Shown in pieces: positions 43,893 to 52,825 of a DNA stretch of 59,401 nt. A model generated the notes under the pieces. It was given only the letters and a program-made list of their open reading frames with translations, ran no database searches and was not told the DNA's origin. The DNA lies in contig NZ_SVFW01000023.1 in assembly GCF_015056685.1 (NCBI RefSeq), forward strand, positions 1-59,401, given 5' to 3'. The position numbers and the translations under genes are program-made. This stretch comes from Butyrivibrio sp. Lineage in GTDB: Bacteria; Bacillota; Clostridia; Lachnospirales; Lachnospiraceae. The number at the start of each line of letters is the position of its first letter. The first letter of the stretch is position 1.

Positions 43893-44976
43893 GCTTTTTT
43901 CCTCCCTCATCTGGCTCAACAGGATTTGCTGCCTCTTCTGCAAGCCTCTTTTCAACTTCAGCTCTATGTGCCTGACAAGCAGGATTAGAGCAGTTAAAGC
44001 ATGCAATCTTATGTCCTGGCTCTATCTCAACAAGTTCAGGCTCTGCCTTATCGCAAAGTCCCTCAATCCTGCAGTCGCATCTGTCATAGAATCCGCACTG
44101 TTTTGGAAGGTTCATGGCAAGAGGAACTGTTCCTTCAATTGAGAACAATCTCTCATCTTTTCTTCCGCCAATCTTATGAACAGAACCCATAAGTCCGCGA
44201 GTATATGGGTGCTGAGGATTTGCATATATTGTCTTGGAATCGCCTGTTTCTACAACTTTTCCAAGGTACATAACTGCCACTCTGTCGCACATCCTTGCAA
44301 CTACGCCCAGGTCGTGTGTGATGAACAAAATGGCCATATTGAACTCTTTTTGAAGCTCCTTCATCAGCTCAAGGATCTGAGCCTGAATTGTCACATCCAG
44401 AGCTGTTGTAGGTTCATCGGCGATCAAAAGCTTTGGATTACATACAAGCGCCATTGCTATGAGGGCTCTCTGAAGCATACCGCCGGAGAACTCGTGTGGA
44501 TACTGATTGTATCTCTTTTCCACATTTGCGATTCCGACTTTTCTCATGACTTCAAGGGAAATCTCTTTTGCCTTCTTTTTATCCTTAGTTATATGCAAAA
44601 GAGTTGCCTCAGTGATCTGGTTTCCAATAGTGTACATAGGTGAAAAAGCCACCATTGGCTCCTGGAATATCATTGAGATCTGCTTTCCACGGATATTTCT
44701 TATTTCTTTTCCCTTTGGATCCATCTTAAGAATATCCACTTCAGTGTCATCCTCATTTCTGAACATGATCTCGCCATGAGGTGTGCACTTTCTGTCATTG
44801 ATCGCAAGAATTGATTTGCATGTGATTGATTTGCCGCAGCCTGACTCGCCTACAAGACCAAGGGTCTCGCCGCGCTTTATTTCGAAGTTTACGCCTCTTA
44901 CAGGTGTAAGAGTACCTTCCATCATCTTTATGTCTACATGGAGGTCCTTAACTTCTATAATGTTATCTTTTTCCAT
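43879..44976 (-). CDS. oppD: Oligopeptide-type ABC transporter ATP-binding protein OppD
   Basis: 365 residues from the ATG at 44976, just after GGGAGG. Walker A GESGCGKSIT, signature SGGMLQRALIAMAL, Walker B LIADEPTTALD. The C-terminal extension again has clustered cysteines (CGFYDRCDCRIEGLC; later ACFNCSNPAC). It pairs with OppF to power the OppBC channel. The tail after the last cysteines is long, charged and unlike its neighbours. Confidence 0.93.
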   Translation of the reverse strand: MEKDNIIEVKDLHVDIKMMEGTLTPVRGVNFEIKRGETLGLVGESGCGKSITCKSILAINDRKCTPHGEIMFRNEDDTEVDILKMDPKGKEIRNIRGKQISMIFQEPMVAFSPMYTIGNQITEATLLHITKDKKKAKEISLEVMRKVGIANVEKRYNQYPHEFSGGMLQRALIAMALVCNPKLLIADEPTTALDVTIQAQILELMKELQKEFNMAILFITHDLGVVARMCDRVAVMYLGKVVETGDSKTIYANPQHPYTRGLMGSVHKIGGRKDERLFSIEGTVPLAMNLPKQCGFYDRCDCRIEGLCDKAEPELVEIEPGHKIACFNCSNPACQAHRAEVEKRLAEEAANPVEPDEGGKKRGKR

Positions 44977-44989
44977 AGGTTCCTCCCGA

Positions 44990-46108
44990 TTACTTGTATG
45001 GATCAGCTGCATCTCTCATTCCATCGCCAAGGAAGTTAAATGCCAAAACTGTGATAGTAACGAAAATAATTGGAATAAGCTTGTGTGGGTTTGCTGCCAC
45101 ATCTGTTACTGAACTGGCTTCCTGAAGAAGAACGCCCCAGCTTGTTGCAGGTGACTTGATACCAAGGCCTAGATATGACATTGATGTCTCACCTACGATA
45201 GATCCTGGAATTCCAAGGGTCAGCGATACGATAAGGTAGCTCATAAAGCCCGGAACAAGATGCTTCCAGATTATCTTCCATGTTGACACACCTGATATTC
45301 TTGCAGCCATAACGTAATCTTCATTCTTAAGTGAAAGGAACTTACCTCTTACTACTCTGGCCATTCCTGTCCAGTTAATGAAGGAAAGAATGATCGTCAT
45401 GTAGAAATACATCTTAACTGTAGAGATTCCTGCAGGGATAGCTGCTGAAAGCGCCATCCAAAGTGGGATTTGAGGCACAGCTCCTATAACCTCTATTATT
45501 CTCTGAATTATGATATCTATAACGCCACCAAAATATCCTGAAATCGAACCAATAGCAACGCCCAGAAAAAAGCTTATGAATGCGCTGGCAAATGGGATTG
45601 AAAGGGAAATCCTTGCTCCCAAAAGCACTCTGGAAAAGATATCTCGTCCAAGTGAATCTGCTCCGAAGAGGAATATTTTTGCTCCTGTTCCTCCATTTGA
45701 GCCTTCGCCCACACCAAAGAGATGAAGGTCACACGGGAAAAGACCTAATATCTTATATTCAGTTCCGTGAACAAACCATTCAATCTTGTAGTATTCAGAA
45801 AGATCAGGTTCAAGTTTTACTTCAAATGTCTTTTTATCAATAGTCTTTGCAAGCTTGTAAACATGGGGGCCTACATGCTCGTCATTGAAAATAGTGTAAA
45901 TCTCCGTTGGAGCTGAGTTCCTGTACAGTCCGTCGAACTCATCAAGTGAATATGGTGCAAGGAAATCTGCAAACAGTGCTCCAATGTAAAGAACTGCCAA
46001 AATAATAAATGAAACCTGAGCAAGTTTATGCTTTTTAAGCTTTCTTGCCATCAGAGTCCACTGGGAGGCAAGATAATAATCTTCTTTTGACTTAGTACTT
46101 TTTGCCAT
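44990..46108 (-). CDS. oppC: Oligopeptide-type ABC transporter permease OppC
   Basis: 372 residues, longer than typical OppC (about 300), because roughly 80 residues of extracellular sequence are inserted after the first helix (residues 31-53). This extended form occurs in Firmicutes. The conserved dipeptide-permease region (GADSLGRDIFSRVLLGARISL) begins near 150, and the EAA-like loop is ARISGVSTWKIIWKHLVPG. Its ATG overlaps the TAA of oppB. Confidence 0.92.
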   Translation of the reverse strand: MAKSTKSKEDYYLASQWTLMARKLKKHKLAQVSFIILAVLYIGALFADFLAPYSLDEFDGLYRNSAPTEIYTIFNDEHVGPHVYKLAKTIDKKTFEVKLEPDLSEYYKIEWFVHGTEYKILGLFPCDLHLFGVGEGSNGGTGAKIFLFGADSLGRDIFSRVLLGARISLSIPFASAFISFFLGVAIGSISGYFGGVIDIIIQRIIEVIGAVPQIPLWMALSAAIPAGISTVKMYFYMTIILSFINWTGMARVVRGKFLSLKNEDYVMAARISGVSTWKIIWKHLVPGFMSYLIVSLTLGIPGSIVGETSMSYLGLGIKSPATSWGVLLQEASSVTDVAANPHKLIPIIFVTITVLAFNFLGDGMRDAADPYK

Positions 46109-47208
46109 TATCTGTTACCTCCTGAATATCTGATTCTTGGATCAAGGAAGGCGAGGGCTATATCAGACAAAAGAACTCCGATAACGACCAGGACTGCCTG
46201 GATCATAACGATTGCACCTGCAAGGTACATATCCTGAGACTGAAGAGCCTTATAAAGTACAGGTCCCTGAATCTGCATGTTAAGCACAAGAGCTGTTACT
46301 GTAGATCCTGAGAACAGGCTTGAAAGAACTCCGCCAAGGCCTGATACAGTAGGGTTTATAGCTGCTCTGAAGCAGTACTTCATGATGATCTTTCCTTCAG
46401 GAACACCCTTAGCTCTTGCTGTAAGTGTGTACTGCTGCGCAACCTCATCAAGCATCTGGGCTCTCACTGAACGGATGATTCCGCAGGTGCCGCTTGTACC
46501 AATTACGATAATAGGGATGATCATTCTTTTTAAGAAGTCACCGAAATTGTATAAATGAACGCCGTTTTGTAACATCTCCTGGCTGAAAAGGCCTACATTG
46601 GCATTTCCCGTCCATTTATAGGAGAGATACATAAGCACAATTGCCAAAATAAAGTTCGGTATGGCAGTACCTAAGAATCCGATTATGGCGGATATGTAAT
46701 CGCCAACAGAATACTGATGAGTACTTGCATATACCGCTATAGGTATAGAAACCAGGTACTGGAACAGCATGATGATAGCTGTTACGCCGATCGTCAGCCC
46801 CAGTCTGTCATTAACTACACTCCACACATCTCTTCCGTATGCAAAAGAATATTTCCAGTTGTGATGTGAATGATAAAGTCTGTAATACGCTGAATCTGTA
46901 GGGGTCCAGATAATATCTTTTACCCACTTTAAATACTGCTGCCAAACAGGCAGATCAAGTCCATAGTCTGCTCTCATTGATGCCGCATAATCTGCATCTA
47001 CTAATTCACCCTCGGTTGCAAGCGCCGCTATATGCGCGGATACATAGTCTCCCGGAGGAAGCTGAATAACGAAGAAAACCAAGATTGAGATTAAAAGAAT
47101 TGTTGGAATGAACATGAGTACACGCTTGATGATGTACTGAACAAGATCCTTCTGAAAAAAGGCCTTAAGACTGTCCCCAAAACTCCTTTTTGCCACTTTT
47201 TCCTCCAT
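46108..47208 (-). CDS. oppB: Oligopeptide-type ABC transporter permease OppB
   Basis: 366 residues from the ATG at 47208. A GTG at 47196 has better spacing from GGAGG and is an equal candidate; the change is only four residues. The first membrane helix follows the cytoplasmic start (YIIKRVLMFIPTILLISILV), and the EAA loop is YTLTARAKGVPEGKIIMKYCFR. It lies behind oppA with a 93-bp gap that holds a hairpin with T-run. Confidence 0.9.
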   Translation of the reverse strand: MEEKVAKRSFGDSLKAFFQKDLVQYIIKRVLMFIPTILLISILVFFVIQLPPGDYVSAHIAALATEGELVDADYAASMRADYGLDLPVWQQYLKWVKDIIWTPTDSAYYRLYHSHHNWKYSFAYGRDVWSVVNDRLGLTIGVTAIIMLFQYLVSIPIAVYASTHQYSVGDYISAIIGFLGTAIPNFILAIVLMYLSYKWTGNANVGLFSQEMLQNGVHLYNFGDFLKRMIIPIIVIGTSGTCGIIRSVRAQMLDEVAQQYTLTARAKGVPEGKIIMKYCFRAAINPTVSGLGGVLSSLFSGSTVTALVLNMQIQGPVLYKALQSQDMYLAGAIVMIQAVLVVIGVLLSDIALAFLDPRIRYSGGNR

Positions 47209-47233
47209 TAGAAATGTCCCTTTCCTTAAAAAT

Positions 47234-47264
47234 CCGGAGACGTGGAAACCAACCACGCCTCCGG
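47234..47264 (-). terminator. Leaky terminator between oppA and oppB
   Basis: CCGGAGACGTGG (47234-47245) pairs with CCACGCCTCCGG (47253-47264) with one mismatch, and TTTTT follows on the minus strand. A complete stop would silence oppBCDF, so it is probably partial and sets a high oppA ratio. Confidence 0.75.
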
Positions 47265-47301
47265 TACTATTTTAAATAATACTACTGTGTTGTCCCCAGA
47301 A

Positions 47302-49386
47302 TTACTCTGCCTTAAACATTACTTCGTAATGAGCCATGTTTGCGTACTGGTAGCAGTCAGCCCATACAAGACCATCTGCATAGTTCTTAAGCTTTGAAGA
47401 AATGATCTCGTAAGAATTCTCTGCCTTAAGGTATGCAATTGACCAGAGGTTCTCTTTGTGGATATTGAAGATCTCAGCCTGATAGCCATCTCTTTCAGCC
47501 TCATCGGATGTAAGACGCCACTTATCATAAAGTTCAACAAGCTTTGCCATATCACCTGTAGGCTCAACACCCTGTTCACCCTTTGTTGCGTAGTATGTAC
47601 CATACTCGCCATACCATTCAGCTGCCTGTGCGATAGGAACAAATGGAGCCGCTCTATCCTTAAGTGAAGCACCGCCGATAGATGTATGAGGTCCCATTAC
47701 AGCAACCCAGTCGTTATTGTCGATTGTCTCATCAAATGCTGAAACTTCAAGGTTCTTAAGTGCGCAGTTGATGCCTACTGCCTTATAGTACTGCTCGAAT
47801 ACAGGATAAGACTCATCAGCGCCGCCATCATATGCAAGGAATGTGATCATGAGGTCTGAACCATCTGCAAAATCATAGAAACCGTCAGATCCCTTTACAA
47901 GCCCGCATCCTTCAAGAAGGCTCTGTGCCTTTTCAACATCATATTCAGTCCACTTTGTCTCCCACTCAGCGTCATAACCAACGTTGCCTTCTGCAGGAGC
48001 TGCCTGACCAGGCTCAAGGAATCCATCTGTAAGAAGCTGTGATACCTGTGCTCTGTCTACGCAGATTGACATTGCCTCACGGAAGTCCTTGTTAGCAAAA
48101 AGATCTGCATAATTCTTGTCTGTGTTTGTGTAGTTAAATGTGATCTGGTAGCTACCCCAGTTTGTTGTGCCCCATTCACGAATCTCTGCTGCATCACCAA
48201 GGTCAGCCTTTGTTGCTGCAATGTCCTGCATAGCGATTGTGATGATATCAAGCTCTCCTGAACGGAACATAAGAAGATCCTGTCCATCTTCAGAAGTTGT
48301 GTTAAAGTGAAGTGCATCAACATATGGAAGCTGGTTTCCGGCTGCATCAACTTTCCAGAAGTATGGGTTACGATCCATGATGCAAAGTGTGTCATCCTTT
48401 GAACTGTTTCCAGGAACAGTTGAAAGAACGAATGAGTTAAGTGTAGGAACTCCTGATGTATTCCAGAAGTTGTAAGCAACTGCTTTACCTAAATCCTTAA
48501 CTGTAGCTGCATCGATGTTCTTTTTCTGAGCGTTTGCAAGAACTTCTTCCTCTGAGAGGCCTGTGCTCTGCCAGTACTCATTCTCAACATATGGGAAGTC
48601 TTCAGAATCAGGAATAAGGTCGCTTAAATAGTGAGCTGGAGCCCAGCACCATTTAAAGTCGCCGTTCTCAATGAAATCAGCTGGATACTTAGGATTTACG
48701 AATGTCCATGTTACTGTATAATCATCAACCTTTGTAAGGGTTGCATAAGCATCCTCTCCATCTACTTCTTCCTTAAGTGCTGACCAGCCGTTCTTCTTGC
48801 TGTCGAAATTTGAAAGATGGCACATGTAGTACCAGAATGTAATATCGTCAGCTGTGAATGGCTCACCGTCAGACCATTTCATGCCTTCTCTTAATTTGAA
48901 GGTCCATTCTGTGTAGTCATCATTATGTTCAAAAGATTTAATAACGTTTGGATAGTAAGATCCGTCTGTGTTATAACGGATGATAGACTCAAGAGTAGGT
49001 CTTGATAATCCCCAACCGCCGCCTGCGCCTGCAAGATTGATAACCCCACCATAATTACCGATCTCAATTTTGGCACCGGTAGCATCTGCTGTCTCAACAA
49101 AAATGTTGTCCGCATTAGGAATCCTTTCATCTACTGCCGGAAGTGTGCCTGCTGTTACCTGCTCTGCCAGCATAGGTGCTTCTGAATAACCTGAAATCTC
49201 CACAGCCTCTGCTGTTGTAGCTTCTGCAGTAGCAGTTTCTGCAACTGAAGCTTCAGCCTGTGAACTCTGTGTAGTGTCTGCTGAAGTGCTTGGTGTAGCT
49301 GCCCCACCACAACCTGCAAGCATTGTTACAGATGTTGCTGCTACGAGAACTGCAGATAATACTTTATTACTTGTACTCTTTCTCAT
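47302..49386 (-). CDS. oppA: Oligopeptide-type ABC transporter substrate-binding lipoprotein OppA
   Basis: 694 residues. Lipobox MLAGC at about 22-26, then a Ser/Thr/Glu/Ala-rich linker, and an SBP_bac_5 domain (WTFKLREGMKWSDGEPFTADDITFWY near 175, split over two strands). It is larger than classical OppA (about 540), a size often seen in gut Clostridia. Despite the name, relatives of this size import oligosaccharides as well as peptides. The promoter motif shared with the inositol operon makes a non-peptide ligand worth considering. Confidence 0.9.
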   Translation of the reverse strand: MRKSTSNKVLSAVLVAATSVTMLAGCGGAATPSTSADTTQSSQAEASVAETATAEATTAEAVEISGYSEAPMLAEQVTAGTLPAVDERIPNADNIFVETADATGAKIEIGNYGGVINLAGAGGGWGLSRPTLESIIRYNTDGSYYPNVIKSFEHNDDYTEWTFKLREGMKWSDGEPFTADDITFWYYMCHLSNFDSKKNGWSALKEEVDGEDAYATLTKVDDYTVTWTFVNPKYPADFIENGDFKWCWAPAHYLSDLIPDSEDFPYVENEYWQSTGLSEEEVLANAQKKNIDAATVKDLGKAVAYNFWNTSGVPTLNSFVLSTVPGNSSKDDTLCIMDRNPYFWKVDAAGNQLPYVDALHFNTTSEDGQDLLMFRSGELDIITIAMQDIAATKADLGDAAEIREWGTTNWGSYQITFNYTNTDKNYADLFANKDFREAMSICVDRAQVSQLLTDGFLEPGQAAPAEGNVGYDAEWETKWTEYDVEKAQSLLEGCGLVKGSDGFYDFADGSDLMITFLAYDGGADESYPVFEQYYKAVGINCALKNLEVSAFDETIDNNDWVAVMGPHTSIGGASLKDRAAPFVPIAQAAEWYGEYGTYYATKGEQGVEPTGDMAKLVELYDKWRLTSDEAERDGYQAEIFNIHKENLWSIAYLKAENSYEIISSKLKNYADGLVWADCYQYANMAHYEVMFKAE

Positions 49387-49473
49387 ATTCCCTCCTTATT
49401 TTGAAAACCTTCAACACCATTATGATATCATTGGTTTCCCACACTATATAGCCAAAATTTTATCTTTTTTTAA

Positions 49474-49503
49474 TAAAACATTGCATATTTTGTCATAATG
49501 ACA
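49474..49503. promoter_or_regulatory. Shared 18-bp motif, copy 2, with an adjacent palindrome
   Basis: TAAAACATTGCATATTTT (49474-49491) differs by one base from the copies before the LplABC-type and iol operons. It is joined to the 13-bp palindrome TGTCATAATGACA (49491-49503). Both lie about 90-115 bp before the oppA start, above a TATAGT-like -10. Confidence 0.7.
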
Positions 49504-49530
49504 ATTATTAATATTTTATTAAATAAAAGA

Positions 49531-50685
49531 TCATGGATACATCTTACGGTACAGTCCCTTTAATACTTCTGCATCAAGTTCTCTGATAGTGTTTGAAGGG
49601 CTTCCACTTATCATTGCATCCTCTGCCATTTTATCGATGCTTGCATAGAATTCCTCTCTGTTTATGCCATAGCCTTCAAGAGTTGGAATCTGGCAAACAT
49701 CGCAGATTTTTCTGATCTGTACCATAAAGGCATCTGCAGCTTTATCATCAGAGTCCTCATCAGTGGCTGCCCCTATCGCTCTTGCCATATCTGCAAATCT
49801 GTCCTTTGCTCCCTCTTTTGCATAATCAAGACAGACTCCCAAAAGCATGGCATTGGATATTCCATGAGGAACGTGGAAAAGAGCTCCAATTGGGCGGCTC
49901 ATTCCATGAACAAGAGTTACACTTGAATTGTTAAATGCCATTCCTGCCTCAAGTGCAGCAATAGACATCTGTGTTCTGGCTACGTCATTTCCTCCGTCGT
50001 GATATGAAAGTGGAAGGTAGTTGAATATTCTTTTTATTGCAGATATTGCCAAGGTATCTGTCAGAGCCTGTGCTTTTCTTGATGTATAGGCTTCTACTGC
50101 ATGTGTGAGGGCATCAAGTCCTGTTGATGCAGTCATTTTAGGTGGAAGTGTAAATGTAAGCTCAGGGTCAATGATCGCTACGTCAGGAATAAGCTGAGCT
50201 CCCTTAAGAAGCATTTTTACCCCAGACTCAACATCCGAAATGATAGTAAACTGAGTGGCCTCAGAGCCTGTGCCTGCAGTTGTAGGGATTGCAATCATCT
50301 TGGCTTTTATTCCAGATATTTCTTTTCCCATGTAGTCGGAGATCTTGCCGGGATTAGCATCCATTGCAGCCACAGCCTTCATGATATCAAGAGCGCTTCC
50401 TCCGCCGATTCCGATGAGGAAATCACATTCTTCCTTCTTGTAGATAGAAAGAGCTTCATCGATCATGATGTTGGTAGGCTCTCCCAGAAAATTATCAAAT
50501 ATTGCAAATTTTATATTCTTCTTGGAAAGAGCATCAGTAACGATTTTTACCTTTCCAAGTTTCTCAGTGATCTGGTCACAGACAATAAGTGCCTTTTTCC
50601 CGAAGTTATCAATATAATTTCCAACTTCCTTAAGGCTGCCTTTCCCTGTAACTATTTTCCCAGGTACTATAAATTCTTTTGCCAT
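49531..50685 (-). CDS. Iron-containing alcohol dehydrogenase in the inositol operon
   Basis: 384 residues of the group III alcohol dehydrogenase family. NAD-binding segment GIGGGSALDIMKAVAAMDANP near residue 95 (given in part), metal ligands in DALTHAVEAY (about 190) and LVHGMSRPIGALFHVPHG (about 258-275). It is the last gene of the iol operon, 14 bp after iolG. The inositol route yields malonate semialdehyde, so this enzyme may reduce it to 3-hydroxypropionate as an electron sink. That role is inference; other aldehydes or a polyol are possible. Confidence 0.88.
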   Translation of the reverse strand: MAKEFIVPGKIVTGKGSLKEVGNYIDNFGKKALIVCDQITEKLGKVKIVTDALSKKNIKFAIFDNFLGEPTNIMIDEALSIYKKEECDFLIGIGGGSALDIMKAVAAMDANPGKISDYMGKEISGIKAKMIAIPTTAGTGSEATQFTIISDVESGVKMLLKGAQLIPDVAIIDPELTFTLPPKMTASTGLDALTHAVEAYTSRKAQALTDTLAISAIKRIFNYLPLSYHDGGNDVARTQMSIAALEAGMAFNNSSVTLVHGMSRPIGALFHVPHGISNAMLLGVCLDYAKEGAKDRFADMARAIGAATDEDSDDKAADAFMVQIRKICDVCQIPTLEGYGINREEFYASIDKMAEDAMISGSPSNTIRELDAEVLKGLYRKMYP

Positions 50686-50699
50686 AACAAAAGTCCCCC

Positions 50700-51710
50700 T
50701 TACTCTACTTCAGAAAGTTTTACTGGTCTGTGTTCTTTTACTGAAAGGTTAGCTGCCATTGCCATAAGAACCGGCTTAAGTCCGTCGTCAATGCCAACAA
50801 CTGTATCTGTATCATTTTCAACAGCATCAATGAATGCTTTGATCTCGTCTGAATAAGCCTGCATGTATCTCTCAAGGAAGAAGAATAATGGCTTTTCGCC
50901 TGTTACGCCCTGTTCGTTTGAAAGAACTACATTAGACTGTGAATCATTGGCATTTGCGACCATTCCCTTTGAGCCAAATACTTCAGCTCTCTGGTCATAT
51001 CCGTATACGGACTTTCTGCAGTTATCAATAACTACGAGAGCTCCGTTTTTCATCTTGATCGTGATAACTGCGGTATCTACATCGCCTGCTTTTCCAATTT
51101 CAGGGTCAACCAAAACTGCTGACTGCACGTAGATTTCTTCTGCATCACAACCGGCAAGAAATCTTGCCATGTCAAAATCGTGGATTGTCATATCCATGAA
51201 CATTCCGCCTGACACTGCAACATATGCAGGTGACGGTGGTTCAGGGTCTCTTGATGTGATCTTGATGATCTGAGGATCACCTACTTTGCCTGCTGCCACT
51301 GCTGCCTGAACGGCTTTGAAGTTGTGATCAAATCTTCTGTTGAAGCCCACCTGATACTTGAGGTTCTTGCCCTTAAGTGCATCGATAACTTCGTGGATCT
51401 TGCTTACGTCATGATCGATCGGCTTTTCGCAAAAGACATGTTTTCCTGCGTTAATTGCTTCGATAGAGATAGGAGCGTGAGTATCTGTTGATGAGCAGAT
51501 AAGTACTGCCTGGATCTCCGGATCGTTTATGATTTCCTTATAGTCTTTTGTAACGTTCTGTATTCCCATTCCTTTAGCCCAAGCGGCCGTCTCATCATTC
51601 ATGAAGGGATCTGCGAGTGTCTTTATCTTTGCTCCCGGAACGTTATTTGTAATGCTCTGTACATGTACCTTTCCAATTCGGCCTGCGCCGATAATTCCAA
51701 CTGTAACCAT
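50700..51710 (-). CDS. iolG: Myo-inositol 2-dehydrogenase family oxidoreductase
   Basis: 336 residues from the ATG at 51710; a longer frame lacks a ribosome site. The Rossmann motif GIIGAGRIGKVH is at the N-terminus. The catalytic Lys of this Gfo/Idh/MocA family is in EKPIDHD near residue 97, and the substrate site segment is MTIHDFDMARFLAG. It oxidises myo-inositol to 2-keto-myo-inositol with NAD, the first step of the pathway. The context with iolE, iolB and iolD makes the assignment strong; action on another inositol isomer cannot be excluded. Confidence 0.92.
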   Translation of the reverse strand: MVTVGIIGAGRIGKVHVQSITNNVPGAKIKTLADPFMNDETAAWAKGMGIQNVTKDYKEIINDPEIQAVLICSSTDTHAPISIEAINAGKHVFCEKPIDHDVSKIHEVIDALKGKNLKYQVGFNRRFDHNFKAVQAAVAAGKVGDPQIIKITSRDPEPPSPAYVAVSGGMFMDMTIHDFDMARFLAGCDAEEIYVQSAVLVDPEIGKAGDVDTAVITIKMKNGALVVIDNCRKSVYGYDQRAEVFGSKGMVANANDSQSNVVLSNEQGVTGEKPLFFFLERYMQAYSDEIKAFIDAVENDTDTVVGIDDGLKPVLMAMAANLSVKEHRPVKLSEVE

Positions 51711-51790
51711 TGTGTCTCTTTCCCCTTTCGTTGGTTGCACTATCTTTGTTGTTTTTGCTATGAATCACATATCGTTATAAGAATCTGCAC

Positions 51791-52687
51791 TTAAAGTCCT
51801 GTTTTTTCTGAAATGTACTTTCTTGCTTTTAGTGCGTATTCGAATGGATTGGCTTTAGCTGGGTCTTGTTCTGCTTCTACTACTACCCAGCCTTCGTAGC
51901 CGGATTCTTCGAGTACTTTGAAGAGTGGTGCAAAGTTTACGTCGCCATCGCCAGGTACTGTGAAGACACCTTCCCTTACTCCTTTAAGGAAACTCCAATT
52001 ATTCTTTCTGGCTTCTTCAACACGCTCTTTTCTAATATCCTTCAAATGAACATGTTTTATTCTCTTTACATACTTTCTAAGTATCGGCTCAGGGTCGATG
52101 CCTGCAAATGAGAGGTGACCTGAGTCAAAGAGGAGGTATACAAGCTCAGGATCTACCATGTCCATGAAACGGTCTATTTCTTCCTCAGTCTGGACTACTG
52201 TTCCCATATGATGGTGATATGTAAGTGTCATGCCGTGTTCTTTTGCGACTTTGCCAAGGCGGTTAAGTCCGTCGGTAAGTTTTACCCATTCATCATCGTT
52301 CATGACATACTTATCCACAAAAATAGGCTGATCAAGTTTGCCCTGTGTGGAATAACTCTGCTCAGATGCGCCGATAACCTTTGCTCCAAGAGTCTTTAAA
52401 AACTCAAGCTGAGCTATGAATTCCTTCTCCACCTCTTCATATGGTTTTGTTAAAAGAAATGATGAAAACCATTGGTTGCAAACCTGTATTCCCCTAAGAT
52501 CCAGTGCTCTCTTCAATATTTCTGCATCCTTTGGATACTTGCTTCCAACCTCACACCCTTTGAATCCGGCAAGAGCCATTTCTGAAATGCACTGTTCAAA
52601 AGTATTCTCTTTTCCCAGATCAGGCATATCATCGTTGGTCCAGCCAATAGGTGCTATCCCCAAAGAAACCTTGTTTTTATCTAACAT
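51791..52687 (-). CDS. iolE: Myo-inosose-2 dehydratase
   Basis: 298 residues, the normal IolE length, with AAAGGAGAAGGG upstream. It is a xylose-isomerase-like TIM barrel that opens with LGIAPIGWTNDDMPDLG, an IolE hallmark, and has metal-binding Glu, Asp and His residues in GCEVGSKYP, YHHHMGT, LLFDSGHLSFAG and HVHLKDIR. It dehydrates 2-keto-myo-inositol to a diketone. The gap from iolB (130 bp) is large for this operon and holds two structured repeats. Confidence 0.94.
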   Translation of the reverse strand: MLDKNKVSLGIAPIGWTNDDMPDLGKENTFEQCISEMALAGFKGCEVGSKYPKDAEILKRALDLRGIQVCNQWFSSFLLTKPYEEVEKEFIAQLEFLKTLGAKVIGASEQSYSTQGKLDQPIFVDKYVMNDDEWVKLTDGLNRLGKVAKEHGMTLTYHHHMGTVVQTEEEIDRFMDMVDPELVYLLFDSGHLSFAGIDPEPILRKYVKRIKHVHLKDIRKERVEEARKNNWSFLKGVREGVFTVPGDGDVNFAPLFKVLEESGYEGWVVVEAEQDPAKANPFEYALKARKYISEKTGL

Positions 52688-52751
52688 TTTCCCTTCTCCT
52701 TTAAATTTTTTACCCCTTATGATTTATCCTTTATAATCGTACTGGGATTCT

Positions 52752-52780
52752 CACTAGGCTCGTAATAACCTCGCCAAGTG
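52752..52780 (-). repeat. Covarying hairpin element, copy A
   Basis: Arms CACTAGGC (52752-52759) and GCCAAGTG (52773-52780), read on the plus strand, close a 13-nt loop. On the minus-strand RNA the loop is GAGGTTATTACGA. A U-U mismatch lies at the fourth pair from the loop, as in copies B and C. It is in the iolB-iolE gap. Confidence 0.7.
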
Positions 52781-52794
52781 TTCACCCATCACTC

Positions 52795-52825
52795 GCACTA
52801 GATTCGAAAATACCTCATCAAGTGC
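52795..52825 (-). repeat. Covarying hairpin element, copy B
   Basis: Arms GCACTAGAT (52795-52803) and ATCAAGTGC (52817-52825) close a 13-nt loop that reads GAGGTATTTTCGA on the minus strand. Compared with copy A, the inner three pairs change from GGC/GCC to GAT/ATC, a compensatory change, and the U-U mismatch is kept. It overlaps the last codons and stop of iolB. Copies A and B repeat with a 43-bp period. Confidence 0.7.

Noticed and set aside
44176..44643. A 155-codon plus-strand frame
   Set aside because: It lies inside oppD on the other strand and has the His/Cys/Leu-rich look of an antisense shadow.
42885..49386. Nickel importer (Nik) instead of an Opp-type importer
   Set aside because: The binding protein is too large and no nickel enzyme genes are nearby; the promoter motif links the operon to inositol use.
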